A stretch of 64,000 nucleotides of DNA, from NCBI GenBank assembly GCA_029204045.2, contig CM055082.1, positions 1,119,315 through 1,183,314 of the forward strand. Reading direction: 5' to 3'. The stretch's first letter is position 1; each line of letters begins with the position of its first letter. The position numbers and the translations under genes were made by a program. This DNA is from Tillandsia leiboldiana (lineage: Eukaryota; Streptophyta; Magnoliopsida; Poales; Bromeliaceae). The notes under the pieces are model-generated. The model was not told the origin of the DNA. It ran no database searches and saw only the letters and a program-made list of their open reading frames with translations. Of this stretch, positions 45,212-56,700 are shown piece by piece.

Positions 45212-46462
45212 GGCTGTGTTTGGTTCGAGAATTAGTGAGAATTAGTGAGAATTAGTAGTACCAGGTATAAGTATAAAGTTGAGTATAAGGTAGGATAAAT
45301 GAAAAAAGTATTTGGTTGGGATATAAGATAATTCAGGTATAAGAAAAATAGTGTTTGGTTGGGATTGAAGAATAAAAGGGTATAAATAGTTGACTTTTGA
45401 GTAAAAAGACCAAAATGCCCTTTTACCTTTTTATGTGTGGGTAAAAATTGGTAATTATATATTGTATTATAACTTTTTAAATATAATAATTGTAGTATTT
45501 ATAATGTAATTAATTAGATAATATATAAAATTAGTGTTAATTATTTATATGTAAAAAATGATTAATATGGCAACCAAATTTTAATTAATTTCTCTGATAA
45601 AATATTTAATTCGTAAAAATCAATATTTACTGTTAATTAGTGTTTTAATTAGTGTTCATTAATTTTACTTGTAAAATTTTGATTAATTATTTATTTTGCG
45701 TTGGGAACGAGGATGCGATACGGGGGAGAGATTTTTTAAGCCGGCGGCGACGAATAATTTTTCCGGGTAACATATAAGAATTTTAAAAATGAAAAATTAG
45801 TGTTAATTAGTGTAATTTAAATATTCATTGTAATATATCTAAATTATTAAATTAAATACTATATAAAATTTGAATTATATTGTATGCTAATTTTTCCCAC
45901 AATAATCTTCATAATCATCATCATCATCTAAAATATTTAAAATTCGGGTAAATATGTAATATTTTCCATTAATTGCAATATTAGCAATTTGTAAAAAGAT
46001 ATTATTTAAAAAATTCAATACAACATTTATAAAATTAAACAGTAAATAAAGGTATTTCATAACAATTTTTTCTACAAATAACTTGCTCAATACATTACTA
46101 TACTAACGTAGATAACAAAATATCACATATAAACAAAATTAACTTTTAAACATTACAGATAAACAATCCAATTAACAATACAATTAACATTGCAGATAAA
46201 CAAAATTAATTATTAAACAAGCTAACTAACATTATATTACAATATTAATTCTAACTTCTGTTAATAAGAGAGGAGAGAGGAAGGGTGGCTTGGTAATAAT
46301 AGAGGAGAGAGGAAGTAGGTGTTATTCCGGGGGGGGGGGGACTTGTACCCTCTTGTACCAGGACAAAAGGGAAAAGGGGGGGATTCGAATCCCCCCCCTG
46401 TTCCAAAGCGTTTGGGTACAAAGGGGGGGATAACCCCCCTTGTACCCGAACCAAACGGTGCC
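45212..46462. mobile_element. Non-autonomous TIR element (1251 bp)
   Basis: The left end GGCTGTGTTTGGTTCG and the inverse of the right end GGCACCGTTTGGTTCG match at 13 of 16 positions. CAA flanks both ends (45209-45211 and 46463-46465), consistent with a 3-bp target duplication as in PIF/Harbinger-type insertions, although the usual target is TTA/TAA. Subterminal GTTTGGTTGGGAT repeats occur. The interior is AT-rich except near the right end, which has runs of G and C. There is no transposase. It lies 84 bp from the left target duplication of the complete Harbinger element. Confidence 0.62.
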
Positions 46463-47364
46463 CAAGTGATTTCTATTGTTATCCCAAACACAGGTAAAAG
46501 AAAAAAGGAAAATTTCAAAAAAAAGACCCTCATGCGTGTAGCACATTTAGGGTCCGTTTGGTAACAGGAATTGGAAATTCTTGTTATACCGGGGATAGGT
46601 ATAGATTCTGGTATTAGCTGGAATTGGTGTAAATTTGCGTTTGGTTCGTTTTATGAGTTATACCGGAATTAAAGTAAATTGTGTTTGGTAAATTATATAG
46701 GAATAAGGAGAATAGGAAGAATTGGTAAAAATTGTGTTTGGTTGAGTATAGAGGAATAAGAAGAATTGATAAGTGATAAATATGTATATTGACTATTTTG
46801 CCCTTTATGATATAATTTATAAATAAAATAATTTATTATATTAATCAACCTAATAATAAATTTAAAATATTATTAAAAATAGTAAAAAAAATTAAAAAAT
46901 AAATAATAAATAATTAAAAGTACTTAAAAATGATAAAAAATTATATATTAAAATATTTAAAATTTTTGATTGTTTATCAATTTAAAAGCATTAATTAAGC
47001 AAATTTTTGATTGCTTATCAATTTAAGACTAGGTTTTATCTAATTGTGATTTTGGAGCCTGATACCATTGCCTGAGTTGTGTATTAATTTACTAAAATAC
47101 TGCTTAACATGTGGTTTAAATGCAAGGTGAAACTAAATTATCAAAAGTAAAAATTGCAGAATTCATCAAAATTAAAGCAATTTCTGCATCAAAACTCATC
47201 ACAACATAAGTACAAATATGCTTTTCAACATAGATAGATAAAACTGTAAAACAATATTCCCCGAATCCAAATTCATAAATAGCAGTAGTAATAATACAGC
47301 AAGCCAAATTAACCAAAGAGTCAACAAAAATTGAAATCAAAATCCCCAAAAATAATAACTCATT

Positions 47365-47650
47365 TACATACAATCCCATTGTAATCATATTTCAGTTCAA
47401 TACACATCAGAAAAGTCCATTACATACAATCCCATTGTAATGATAATTCAGTTCAATACACATAAGAAAAAGTCCAATACATACAATCCCATTGTAATCA
47501 TAATTCAGTTCAATACACATGAGAAAAAGTCCAATACATACAATCCCATTGTAATGATAATTCAGTTCAATACACATAAGAAAAAGTCCAATACATACAA
47601 TCCCATTGTAATCATAATTCAGTTCAATACACATATAAGAAGAATCCTTT
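47365..47650. repeat. 57-bp tandem array, about five copies
   Basis: The unit begins TACATACAATCCCATTGTAA and includes AATTCAGTTCAATACACAT. Five nearly identical copies plus a partial copy are present. One position alternates C, G, C, G, C (AATCATA versus AATGATA), indicating a 114-bp higher-order dimer. The array lies just downstream of the transposase stop codon, so it could be part of its 3' UTR. Confidence 0.9.
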
Positions 47651-47719
47651 ACATAAGTAATCATAATTCAGTTCAATCACATATATTACACATTTCTTAC
47701 ATTGCAATCAAATATATAA

Positions 47720-49122
47720 CTAACTGCGATTATTCCATAACTCGTCTTTTATAATTGTGCGCAACGCCTCGCCTCTGTTTGACTCAGTAGTACCAACACT
47801 ATGAACCGTTTCCTCGACATCTAATTCTACATTTGGTTCTTCCTCTATCACATCGTTAAATATGGCATCCGCACCGGAGTGTCGTCGAATAAAATTATGT
47901 ATAACACAACATGCCATCGCAATCTGGCATTGGACTTTATATGGAAAGGGTGTTGCAACAGTCAAGATCTTGAACCGTTTTTTTAAAATACCGAATGTTT
48001 TCTCCACCACATTTCTCAACTGTGCATGTCGATGATTATATAGCTCGCGCGGACTACTATGAGTGCGAACCCCTGTGCTTCCCTGAAATTCGCTAATATG
48101 GTAACGCTCCCCCCGATATGGTGCAAGAAATCTGTGAGTATTTGCATAGCCAGAATCTACCAAATAATATTTGCCTATAAATTTTACAAAACATTTACAA
48201 TGTTAAAATCTATATTCCCCATCAATAAAGAAATACAAAATAAAAAATTCTGTGTACAATATACCTTCAGGCACAGTGAATCCTTCAGTTTCGCATGCCC
48301 AACGGAGTACTCTCATGTCAGCTGCAGATCCCTCCCAACCAGTGCAGACAAATAGAAAGTTGTGATCAAAGGATACTGCAGCCATCATGTTTTGCGAAGT
48401 AAATCCTTTGCGATTCCGGAATCTCGGTTGCTTGCTCTTGCTGACAACCACCGGAAGATGTGTCCCATCTATTGCACCAATTGCATTCTGGCAATAAACA
48501 TGAAACAACATGCAGGCAATTATTATAATGAACACTGGTGACATATAAATAAGTGAAGTAAAAAATATTAAAGCATACATACCTTGAATGGGTGAAAATT
48601 GACATTATCTCTAATCCGGGCATGCACCGACACATTATTCGCCGGAATTGTTATGTAATCGTCTTTCAACATCACAATCGCCCGAAGCACATTGTTGAAA
48701 TGTCGACTGATAGTTTCACCCGAATGTTGAAATGTTTCAGCGATTACCCTATTAGCCACCCCATGTCCAACACAAAACATAAAAATTCCCAACTGTTCCT
48801 CAATTGTCATATGGCGTGTGTTTTGTAACAATCCCTTTTGGACTAGCTCATCGCGAAGTGCGATGAAAGTCGTTGTTCGCATTCGAAACTGGTCGTACCC
48901 ACGATCTGGATGGCCATTCAATATATCACATATCACCTGGTGCCCTGTGAATGGCCGGGTTCGACACGGTTGCTTGTCGACAGTATGGGTAGATGTAAAG
49001 TAACCTTCCTCAACCAACATCGCTAATACCTCATCCCAATAGTCGTCATCATCATCTAAAAGCTCCCTTATTATGGTATTGATTTTGGAGGAAAACACAT
49101 GACCATGACTCGTATCACCCAT
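47720..49122 (-). CDS. PIF/Harbinger transposase (DDE nuclease)
   Basis: Three minus-strand exons, 49122-48583, 48487-48265 and 48174-47720, join in frame with GT-AG introns to give 405 aa. The N-terminal half has a helix-turn-helix-like region around MTIEEQLGIFMFCVGHG and SGETISRHFNNVL. The nuclease core has GAIDGTHLPV (first Asp), VDSGYANTHRFLAPYRG (second Asp) and RNVVEKTFGILKKRF (Glu). These are the three acidic residues of the Harbinger catalytic site, all present. The protein cuts and rejoins DNA at the terminal repeats, normally with the Myb-like partner. Length fits the family. I see no stop or frameshift, so it is potentially active. Splicing is predicted only. Confidence 0.92.
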
Positions 49123-49341
49123 TAATGCTGTAAGTACAATATATATTCAACATTGACAAGCGCAACATATGACGTTGTAATATAACAATAATTCAAGCAT
49201 GCTTGTTAATATAGTCGATGATTAAAGAGAACATCTAACAGCATTCAAACATAATTGAAATGTCTTATCAGCATATTACATGATGATTCAAAAGTAAATG
49301 TAACAACATTCAAACAAAGTCATACACATTAAAAACAAAAA

Positions 49342-50603
49342 CTAATGTCCAGGAAAAAATAGCCTATATACAGACGATTGCATTGACACTTGACGCTCAA
49401 CCCACGCTATTGCCATCTCGTCGTTCATTGTCATAAACAGTTCACGATTATTAAGATCTTTGAGTGCATCCCCGACATACAGTGCTTTTTCTGTAGTCAT
49501 GCCTGGCATCGCATAGACTCGGCTCATGCAAATGGAAATTGTTGGAATACTACTTTTGCAGTCCTTTTCATATTGATACATTTCACGTGCCAGTTCAAGT
49601 TTTTGCTTGCCTAGATCAACAAGTTCAGATAATACACTAATACTAGCTTCTGGTTTGCGGCGGCGTCCCCCAGAGGACGCGGTAGGTTTGGGTTGAGGGT
49701 TTGTAGGTGGTGGAGAGCGTGGTCGTTTGCTTCCTGAGCTATGCCCGCTCCCGCTTGCAGTACCTCCGACATTGGGGATGTCAGGAGTTGAAGATGGATA
49801 GTCGGAGGTTTGTGTCGCCCCTGTATATGCATATTGAGGGGCTGCAGAAGCACCTGCTTCAAATTGATTTTGTGAGATATTAAAACCCGACATTCTTATT
49901 CCAAGATTTGTATCATCCTCACCAGGGGACGATGAGGATGAACTCTCAACAGTGTGGGTTGCAGGCATAGTGGATGCATATCCATATCGGCCAGTGGCCG
50001 TGGTTTTTTCTGTCAAGAATTCTAGATCCTTATACAGCGGAAATGGCCTATCTCGACATCTTGCATATGATGGATTTCCCTGTTGAATAGGAATAAGATA
50101 TGTATAATGTCAATTAATCATATATTACGCGAAACAATTGTGTCGAACAAATTTTTAGATTTTGAAGATAGGGTCAATACCGCTATCACATCATCCCAGT
50201 CGGCTGGATCACCAGGTGTCGGGATATTGTGGATACAATCCCAACCCCATCCACTCTTGTTGGCTAAATAGTTATACAGAGTGAATGTCCGTTTTAAAAC
50301 TTTTAGCCGATTTTTTAATTGGTCCTTCTTGAGTTGTAAATTGGTCCTAGCATTGAATGCCGCATTGATTCGAACCCACGCTACTGTAGTGAACGACCCA
50401 TTCACATAATTCCCGAGTGTATGCTCTTCAATGAGCAAAGACATGAATATTGTGTCCATATTATCACTCCAATTATGTGTTCGGGTCTGAGGTTGGGCAC
50501 GCTGCCCACAAGGACCCTCCTCAGATGCTACGAAATTAGAAAGTGGGTCGAAAGCCACACTTTTTCTTGCTTGATGCTTACCGTGTTTCTTGAAGGGACG
50601 CAT
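49342..50603 (-). CDS. Harbinger Myb/SANT-like accessory protein
   Basis: Two exons, 50603-50181 and 50079-49342, join in phase 0 to give 386 aa. The N-terminal half holds the Trp-rich helices of plant Myb/SANT-like domains: HNWSDNMDTIFMSLLIEEH, TTVAWVRINAAFNAR, KKDQLKNRLKVLKRTF and SGWGWD. A linker rich in Ser, Pro and basic residues (GSKRPRSPPPTNPQPKP) follows, then a C-terminal helical region ending FFPGH. In this superfamily the partner protein binds terminal DNA and brings the transposase to the nucleus. It lies directly upstream of the transposase on the same strand, 219 bp apart. The frame is intact. Confidence 0.88.
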
Positions 50604-50696
50604 CTGGAATAAGAGTTATATAATTTATTTGAAGCCACATTGATACTAATAAATAAAGTAGAAATAGAGGGAAATTGTAATTAAGCATTGGACTCA

Positions 50697-51340
50697 CTTG
50701 ATTGCCACATAGTATGGGGTAGCATTGGCTTTATAAGCCAGTGGCCGTCCATCTGATACTTGTGGCAATCGTCATCATCGTCCTTTAATGTGTGCTGGTT
50801 GTCACCATGTTGCAATTAAGTGTTGTTCGTGTGTATAATGCCTATCACCCGTTTTTAAATAATTTTTATAAAATATTTTTTGACTCAATTGATTGCCAAT
50901 TGGTATGGGGGTGCAGTAATTACATGCCATTCCATCAGATACCTATGGCAATCATCATCATCGTCCATATCTGAAGCTACAGGGGATAGACTGCATACTC
51001 ACACTTGTCAAAAAAATGGCAACAGGGAATAGGCCTCATACACACAAACATCACATATGCTGCCAACTAGCTGACAACCAACGCCCAACCATAGTTCATG
51101 CCAATGAAATGCAACAACATTGGAACACAGTGCTAATAGGCAAATCTACCAAATTGGCAATAACATGAGAACCAGCACATATTATGGCAATGACATGCAC
51201 ACATTATGCCATCAACATTATAAGAAGCACTGAATAAGGCACTGAGTAAGGCACTGATAGGGGGCACTGAATAAGGCACTGATAAAGCAATATTGAATCG
51301 AAGCACTGAATAAGGCACTGATAGGGGGGCATACCTTTGT
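50697..51340. repeat. Duplicated segments upstream of Myb-like gene
   Basis: An imperfect duplication of about 85 bp occurs at 50697-50785 and 50888-50970 (both start TTGATTGCCA and end ATCATC(A/G)TCC). A short array of AAGGCACTGA(A/G)TA units fills 51228-51332. These lie inside the Harbinger element between the Myb-like gene and the GC-rich array. Confidence 0.75.
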
Positions 51341-51364
51341 GAAAAAGAATCACAACCTGTTAAG

Positions 51365-52627
51365 AAGCAAGAGGGGCCGCAGAGGGGGTGGCGACGCGGA
51401 GAGAGGACGCAGCGGACAGGTTGCCGCAGAGGGGCCGCGAGGGAGATCGGAGGGGGTAGCCGCAGAGGGTGCCGCGGCAAGGAGAAGGTGCCGCAGAGGG
51501 GGCCGCGGCAAGGAGAAGGTGCCGCAGAGGGGGCCGCAGAGGGAGGGGTGCAGCGGGGGCCGCAGAGGGGCGCGGAGAGGGGCGCAGAGGGGGCCGCGAG
51601 GGAGGGGCGCAGAGGGGGCCGCAGAAGGGACGCAGAGGGAGGGGCGCACAGGGGGCCGCAGAGGGAGGGGCGCAGCGGGGGCCGCGAGGGAGGGGCGCAG
51701 AGGGGCCGCAGAGGGGCGCGGAGAGGGGCGCAGAGGGGCGCGGCGCGGAGGGGGTGCCGCAGAGGGGCGCGGAGAGGGGCGCAGAGGGGGGCCGCGAGGG
51801 AGGGCCGCAGAGGGGGCCGCAGAAGGGACGCAGAGGGAGGGGCGCACAGGGGGCCGCAGAGGGAGGGGCGCAGCGGGGGCCGCGAGGGAGGGGCGCAGAG
51901 GGGCCGCGAGGGACGCGGAGAGGGGCGCAGAGGGGGCCGCGAGGGAGGGCCGCAGAGGGGGCCGCAGAAGGGACGCAGAGGGAGGGGCGCACAGGGGGCC
52001 GCAGAGGGAGGGGCGCAGCGGGGGCCGCGAGGGAGGGGCGCAGAGGGGCCGCAGAGGGGCGCGGAGATGGGCGCAGAGGGGCGCGGCACGGAGAGGGGCG
52101 CAGAGGGAGATCGGAGGGGGTAGCCGCAGAGGGGCCGCGAGGGAGATCGGAGGGGGTAGCCGCAGGGGGTGCCGCGGCAAGGAGAAGGTGCCGCAGAGGG
52201 GGGCCGCGGCTGCGGAGAAGGTGCCGCGAGGGGCCGCAGAGGGGCGCAGAGGGGCCGCAGAGGGAGATCGGAGGGGGTAGCCGCAGGGGGTGCCGCGGCA
52301 AGGAGATCGTGCCGCAGAGGGGGCCGCGGCTGCGGAGAAGGTGCCGCGAGGGGCCGCAGAGGGGCGCAGAGGGGCCGCAGAGGGAGATCGGAGGGGGTAG
52401 CCGCAGAGGGTGCCGCAGAGGGGCCGCGAGGGAGGGGCGCAGAGGGGCGCGGAGAGGGGCGCAGAGGGGCCGCAGAGGGGCGCGGAGAGGGGCGCAGAGG
52501 GGCGCGGCGCGGAGAAGGAGATCGGAGAAGGAGATCGAAGATCGGAGATCGGAGATCGGAGGGGGTAGCCGCAGAGGGTGCCGCGGCAAGGAGAAGGTGC
52601 CACAGAGGGGGCCGCGGCTGCGGAGAA

Positions 52628-52660
<33 letters not shown>

Positions 52661-52710
52661 GGGGGGCCGCGTGGAGATCGGAGATCGGAGAGATCAAGAT
52701 GGAGATGAAG
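51365..52710. repeat. GC-rich, purine-skewed tandem repeat array
   Basis: About 1.35 kb consist of variants of GCCGCAGAGGGG and GGGCGCGGAGAGG. Larger reiterated blocks are visible: a segment beginning GCAGAAGGGACGCAGAGGGA recurs at about 51621, 51824 and 51965, and a block of about 120 bp is tandem at about 52201 and 52320. GAGATCGGAGGGGGTAGCCG recurs several times. The plus strand is G-rich. Open frames of 300-445 codons run on both strands and several frames, which is a composition effect. The array sits between the right TIR and the Myb-like gene, in its promoter position. Confidence 0.9.
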
Positions 52711-52989
52711 ATGGGTGCGGTTGGGGAGAAGGGTAAAGCAAGAAGAGGGTGAGAGGGGTGCGGTTGGGGAGAAGAGACAGCAAAGTCACAGCTTGCCTCG
52801 AACCCCGCGCCAAAATGCCTATTCCCCTAATTCCAGCATTTCAGTGAAATTTGAATTCCCGAATCCATACCCGCTATTCCAAGCAGCTTAGAACCCGGAT
52901 TCCGGAACTTTGTGTCCCCGTTTGGGTATGGACACGGGGATAAGGGGGTATTCCCCCCTTATCCCCCTTACCAAACGGCCCCTTATAGT

Positions 52990-53464
52990 TACTAGCCGGT
53001 GGAAGTGCAAGCTCTGAAACCAATAGATTCAGTGTTGTTTTCTTCAAATAATCCCATAACATGCAGTTTATTCCACTTCACTATAACATTATAGAAAAGG
53101 CACTGCTTGTTTGAGAATAATATTTTTTTTGTGGGTTCATCACACAAGGAAGTCCCCAACCAAACTTTGCTATCATTGGAAATCATACTCATCTCGTTAG
53201 ATTATTCAGTTAAATTGCACAAAATAGTTCCTGTAATCAACACATAAAAAGTCGAAAGCTGCGAGATGGTAGTTAAGAAAATACAGTTTCAGGAATTGAA
53301 ACCAATGGCGACTATTTTGAGCTCACAGTTAATTTCCAACTAAAATTGATTAGTAGCATCTAAACATCCTATCACCACTGATATAAAACAAGAAATTCAC
53401 ACTTACGCATAACAGTGTGTTACTTACACTTGTAGCAGTGGATCCCTTCACATTTGTAATCTTA

Positions 53465-53505
<41 letters not shown>

Positions 53506-53730
53506 CATACGAAATTCTAGTAAACCCGACTGCATGTTACCTGCAGGGAAAGTAAGAAGACATCTCCAAAAACCAAAAGAAACCAAGGTTATGCTAGTTG
53601 GATCAGGAATTAATTTTATATATAGCATATGTAATTTGTATTCTTGTTTGCTTTAGTATCATCCCTTACTCTGTTACATGTGGCCTATTAGTGCTACTTA
53701 TACAGTAATAGACATTTGGGACCTTCAGTA
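52990..53730. other. Spacer between Harbinger element and kinase gene
   Basis: Contains a (GA)n microsatellite at about 53467-53504 and the likely 3' UTR of the Raf-like kinase. No gene seen. Confidence 0.55.
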
Positions 53731-53732
53731 AA

Positions 53733-56700
53733 TTATGTCCTACCATTGGTTGCTCTCTTCACGGCAAAGAGTTGCCGAAGGAAAGAGAGCTTGCCACCGC
53801 GTGCATTGGATGTGGCTGTAATGGTGCCCCCACTGCTCGTTGGAACGGTTTTAGCTTCTTGATCGGTGTTGGCTTCTTGGTCAGGCGACGGCGGGGGTAG
53901 AGCGAAGAGGAAGGTGTTTAGCATGCGAATGATCTGGCTGAAGCACGGGCGCATGTTGGGGTCCTCGACCCAGCACGACTTCACGATGAACACGAGATCA
54001 TCGGGTGCGTCCTCCGGAAGAGAGGGCCGTATTTGCTTTTGATTTTAAAAAAGAAAAAGAAAGAGAGCTCAAATCAGTAAAATACATTTCCAATTTTCAT
54101 CAACAGTAATAGAGATATCTAATAAGTAACTTTAAAAGGTCTGTTTCGCCCAGCTACAGCTTCTATGGAAGTGCTGTTTGAAGAAAGAACTAGGAGCCAA
54201 ATTGGAGCTTCTGAATTTGGGGCCTAGAAGCCCAATTGAACTTTTCATTGCAACAAAAGTTTGTTGCTGCGCCAAATGTCCTACTCTTCTGGAGTAGAGA
54301 AGCTGCTAAAGAAATTGGGCCAACCAGGCACAAAATTTGGATGACCGTAAGTAACATAAGATGTAAAGAATCATATTTCAACAAAATGAAGTACATTATC
54401 TATAAGGCATGAATCTAAGAAAACCCACTGAGTGATAACAAAACATACTACACTTTTGCGTGCTTGAAGTTATGCATTCTAATCCCAAAAAATTGCACAA
54501 ATGAACTTTAAAGAAGAAGAATGCAAGAGACAAGAATGCTGTTAAGCTCAACGCAGCATAGAAGAACACAGCATCAGCATTTTTCAGAATAATGAGCATT
54601 TAGTAGCCATGTTTAGAAGCAGTTACCAGTTTGTTTCATCTTTAGTTTACAATTTTACCAAAAGGCAATAATTAGTGACTATCTTAAACAAATCGTTTGT
54701 TGCTGGCATTTATAGGATGGTAACTACTACAATGATCTAGATCATGTAAACAGAAAATAGGAAAATAGCTTCCGCCATTTTGCACGATAGAACACTTAAT
54801 AATTTGTAATTGAAAGCTTATCCTCACCTTAAAAGCAGCAGCATATGCGGCCTGAAGGTTGGACATGCCTTCAAATGGCATTTTGTTGGTCAGCAATTCC
54901 CACAAAACAATACCAAAGCTGTACACATCAACCTTGTTGGTGTAATGCTTCTTCTCACCGTGTCGCAGAGTTACAGTACTGTACAACTGTAATTTCAGTA
55001 GATTTTAGATTATTAGCAGGGGCTTAGAGCCAAAAATCAAACCATTTAAGTACTAAAAATTGAAAATATCTTTTAAAAAGAACAAGGTAGTGATAGCAAC
55101 ACATGGCTTCCTAGAGAGATGAGAGGAAAGAAATATAGCTTGTAGATCATAAAGTTGACATATAATGTGCTTACAAGTAGTATTTTAATGTGTTTGGACT
55201 TTGATACATTCTACTAACTCATATTAAAGGTGAAAAGCTAACTTAAGCAAAGTGAAAAGAGGCTTACACATATATCCCAGCAAAATCAATTAAATATATA
55301 CCTCGGAAAACTCCGAACCTCCAAACTGCAGACTCTTGCGAAAATACATTTATCTCAAGTTGTGGAGTCATCTAATTCATGGGAAAAGTCGGTTTTTTAT
55401 TTAATTAAAATTTATTGAAGAGAAGCATTTCTGCAAGTACAGGGGTACATATGTATGAAAGGTACATAAGGACGTGAAATTTCAGCTATTGCAAGGATAA
55501 ATTAAACAGATAATTTTGCAGGGACATTTATGTAAATATCTCTAAAGAGATTACTGATGCATCACCTCTGGAGCCATCCATCGGTAAGTTCCAGTTTCAG
55601 CAGTCATCATCTCTGTTACAGTTTCTTCTCTAGCAAGCCCAAAATCAACAAGTTTTACATTTTTCTGATTTGCAGTAAGCAACAAATTGTCTGCACATTT
55701 GAACTACTTTTGATCAGTGACATTCTTAGCAGTAATACACAATTTGTTCATAAGTCTACCAGTACAGTGAAACTAAGAAATTATGAACAACTAATTTTTG
55801 ATACCAAATTAATTGCTAGACTTATTAATACATAATTTGTTCATAGTTTTTAGGAGCTAGAAACTATGATAAAACCAAGTTTGGTAGGTCTTTAAACAGA
55901 CTTATGCACAAATAAAGTACTTAAGTAAAATGTCTGGATATTGACTGGTTTAGTCTAAGGGGCCACTAGTTTCAAAATACAAAAGTAAATGCTTTAGACT
56001 ATTCTATTGGAAAGTGTCACTAGATTTTATGCCTGCTGGATCAAGATATAGAACAAGAAATAGTGGAATTAGCTAACAAGTAAATGCTCTCTATAGTGCA
56101 TCATCAGAGTTCAATTAAACAAAATAGTGTTATAACAAATTATAGAGAATATAATACCAGAAGCATGAAGTGCATGCAACTTATGCTTTTGTCTCTACAA
56201 GGCATAATCCTCCAAATAACTCGTAAAACCTCGCAAATAAGACTGATCACACTATTTCACATGTACCAACGGTGTAAAAAAGAGAGAGCAATCTTTATTT
56301 GCTTTCTACATTTTTATCATATTTCTGTATTTATAACTAAAAAATCCTAACATGGAAGATATAGAGTAATTTATGCAAAATCACTCTCACTTTGATTCTT
56401 TTGGTATTTAAGTAATCTAGGTTGTTCCAATTCTGTATAACTCTTCTGGTATTTAAGAATCTTTCAAGACTTTCAACGCTCAGCATGCTGAAGTTAAAAC
56501 TAAATGATAAATGTCTTGTGATTTGAGGGAGAAAAAAGAAAAAAAGAAAAAAGGATAGAAGATAAGTACCAGGTTTCAAGTCTCTGTGTATTATCCCATT
56601 AGCATGTAGGCACTCCATTGCATGAGCAATATCGAGTGCAAAATTTATTGCTGTACGAAGGTCCAGCAGTCTGGGCCGCATAGTGCTTAAATATCTCTTT

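Larger units (their letters stand above)
46550..52982 (-). mobile_element. PIF/Harbinger DNA transposon, apparently complete
   Basis: The left terminus GGGTCCGTTTGGTAA and the inverse of the right terminus GGGGCCGTTTGGTAA match at 14 of 15 positions. Each end is flanked by TTA (46547-46549 and 52983-52985), the classic target duplication of the superfamily. Length is 6433 bp. It carries both genes expected of an autonomous element, on the minus strand: a Myb/SANT-like protein and a DDE transposase, each with open frames across predicted introns. It also holds a 57-bp tandem array after the transposase and a GC-rich array before the Myb-like gene. Subterminal GTGTTTGGT motifs repeat at the left end. 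Recent insertion is suggested by the clean target duplication and intact genes. Confidence 0.9.

Noticed and set aside
47407..47754. Two overlapping open frames with repeating peptides
   Set aside because: They are translations of the 57-bp tandem array, not genes.
51133..52752. Several open frames of 200-445 codons on both strands (Arg/Gly-rich and Pro/Leu/Arg-rich)
   Set aside because: They coincide with the GC-rich tandem array, exist in almost all frames at once, and show only repeat-derived peptides with no domain.
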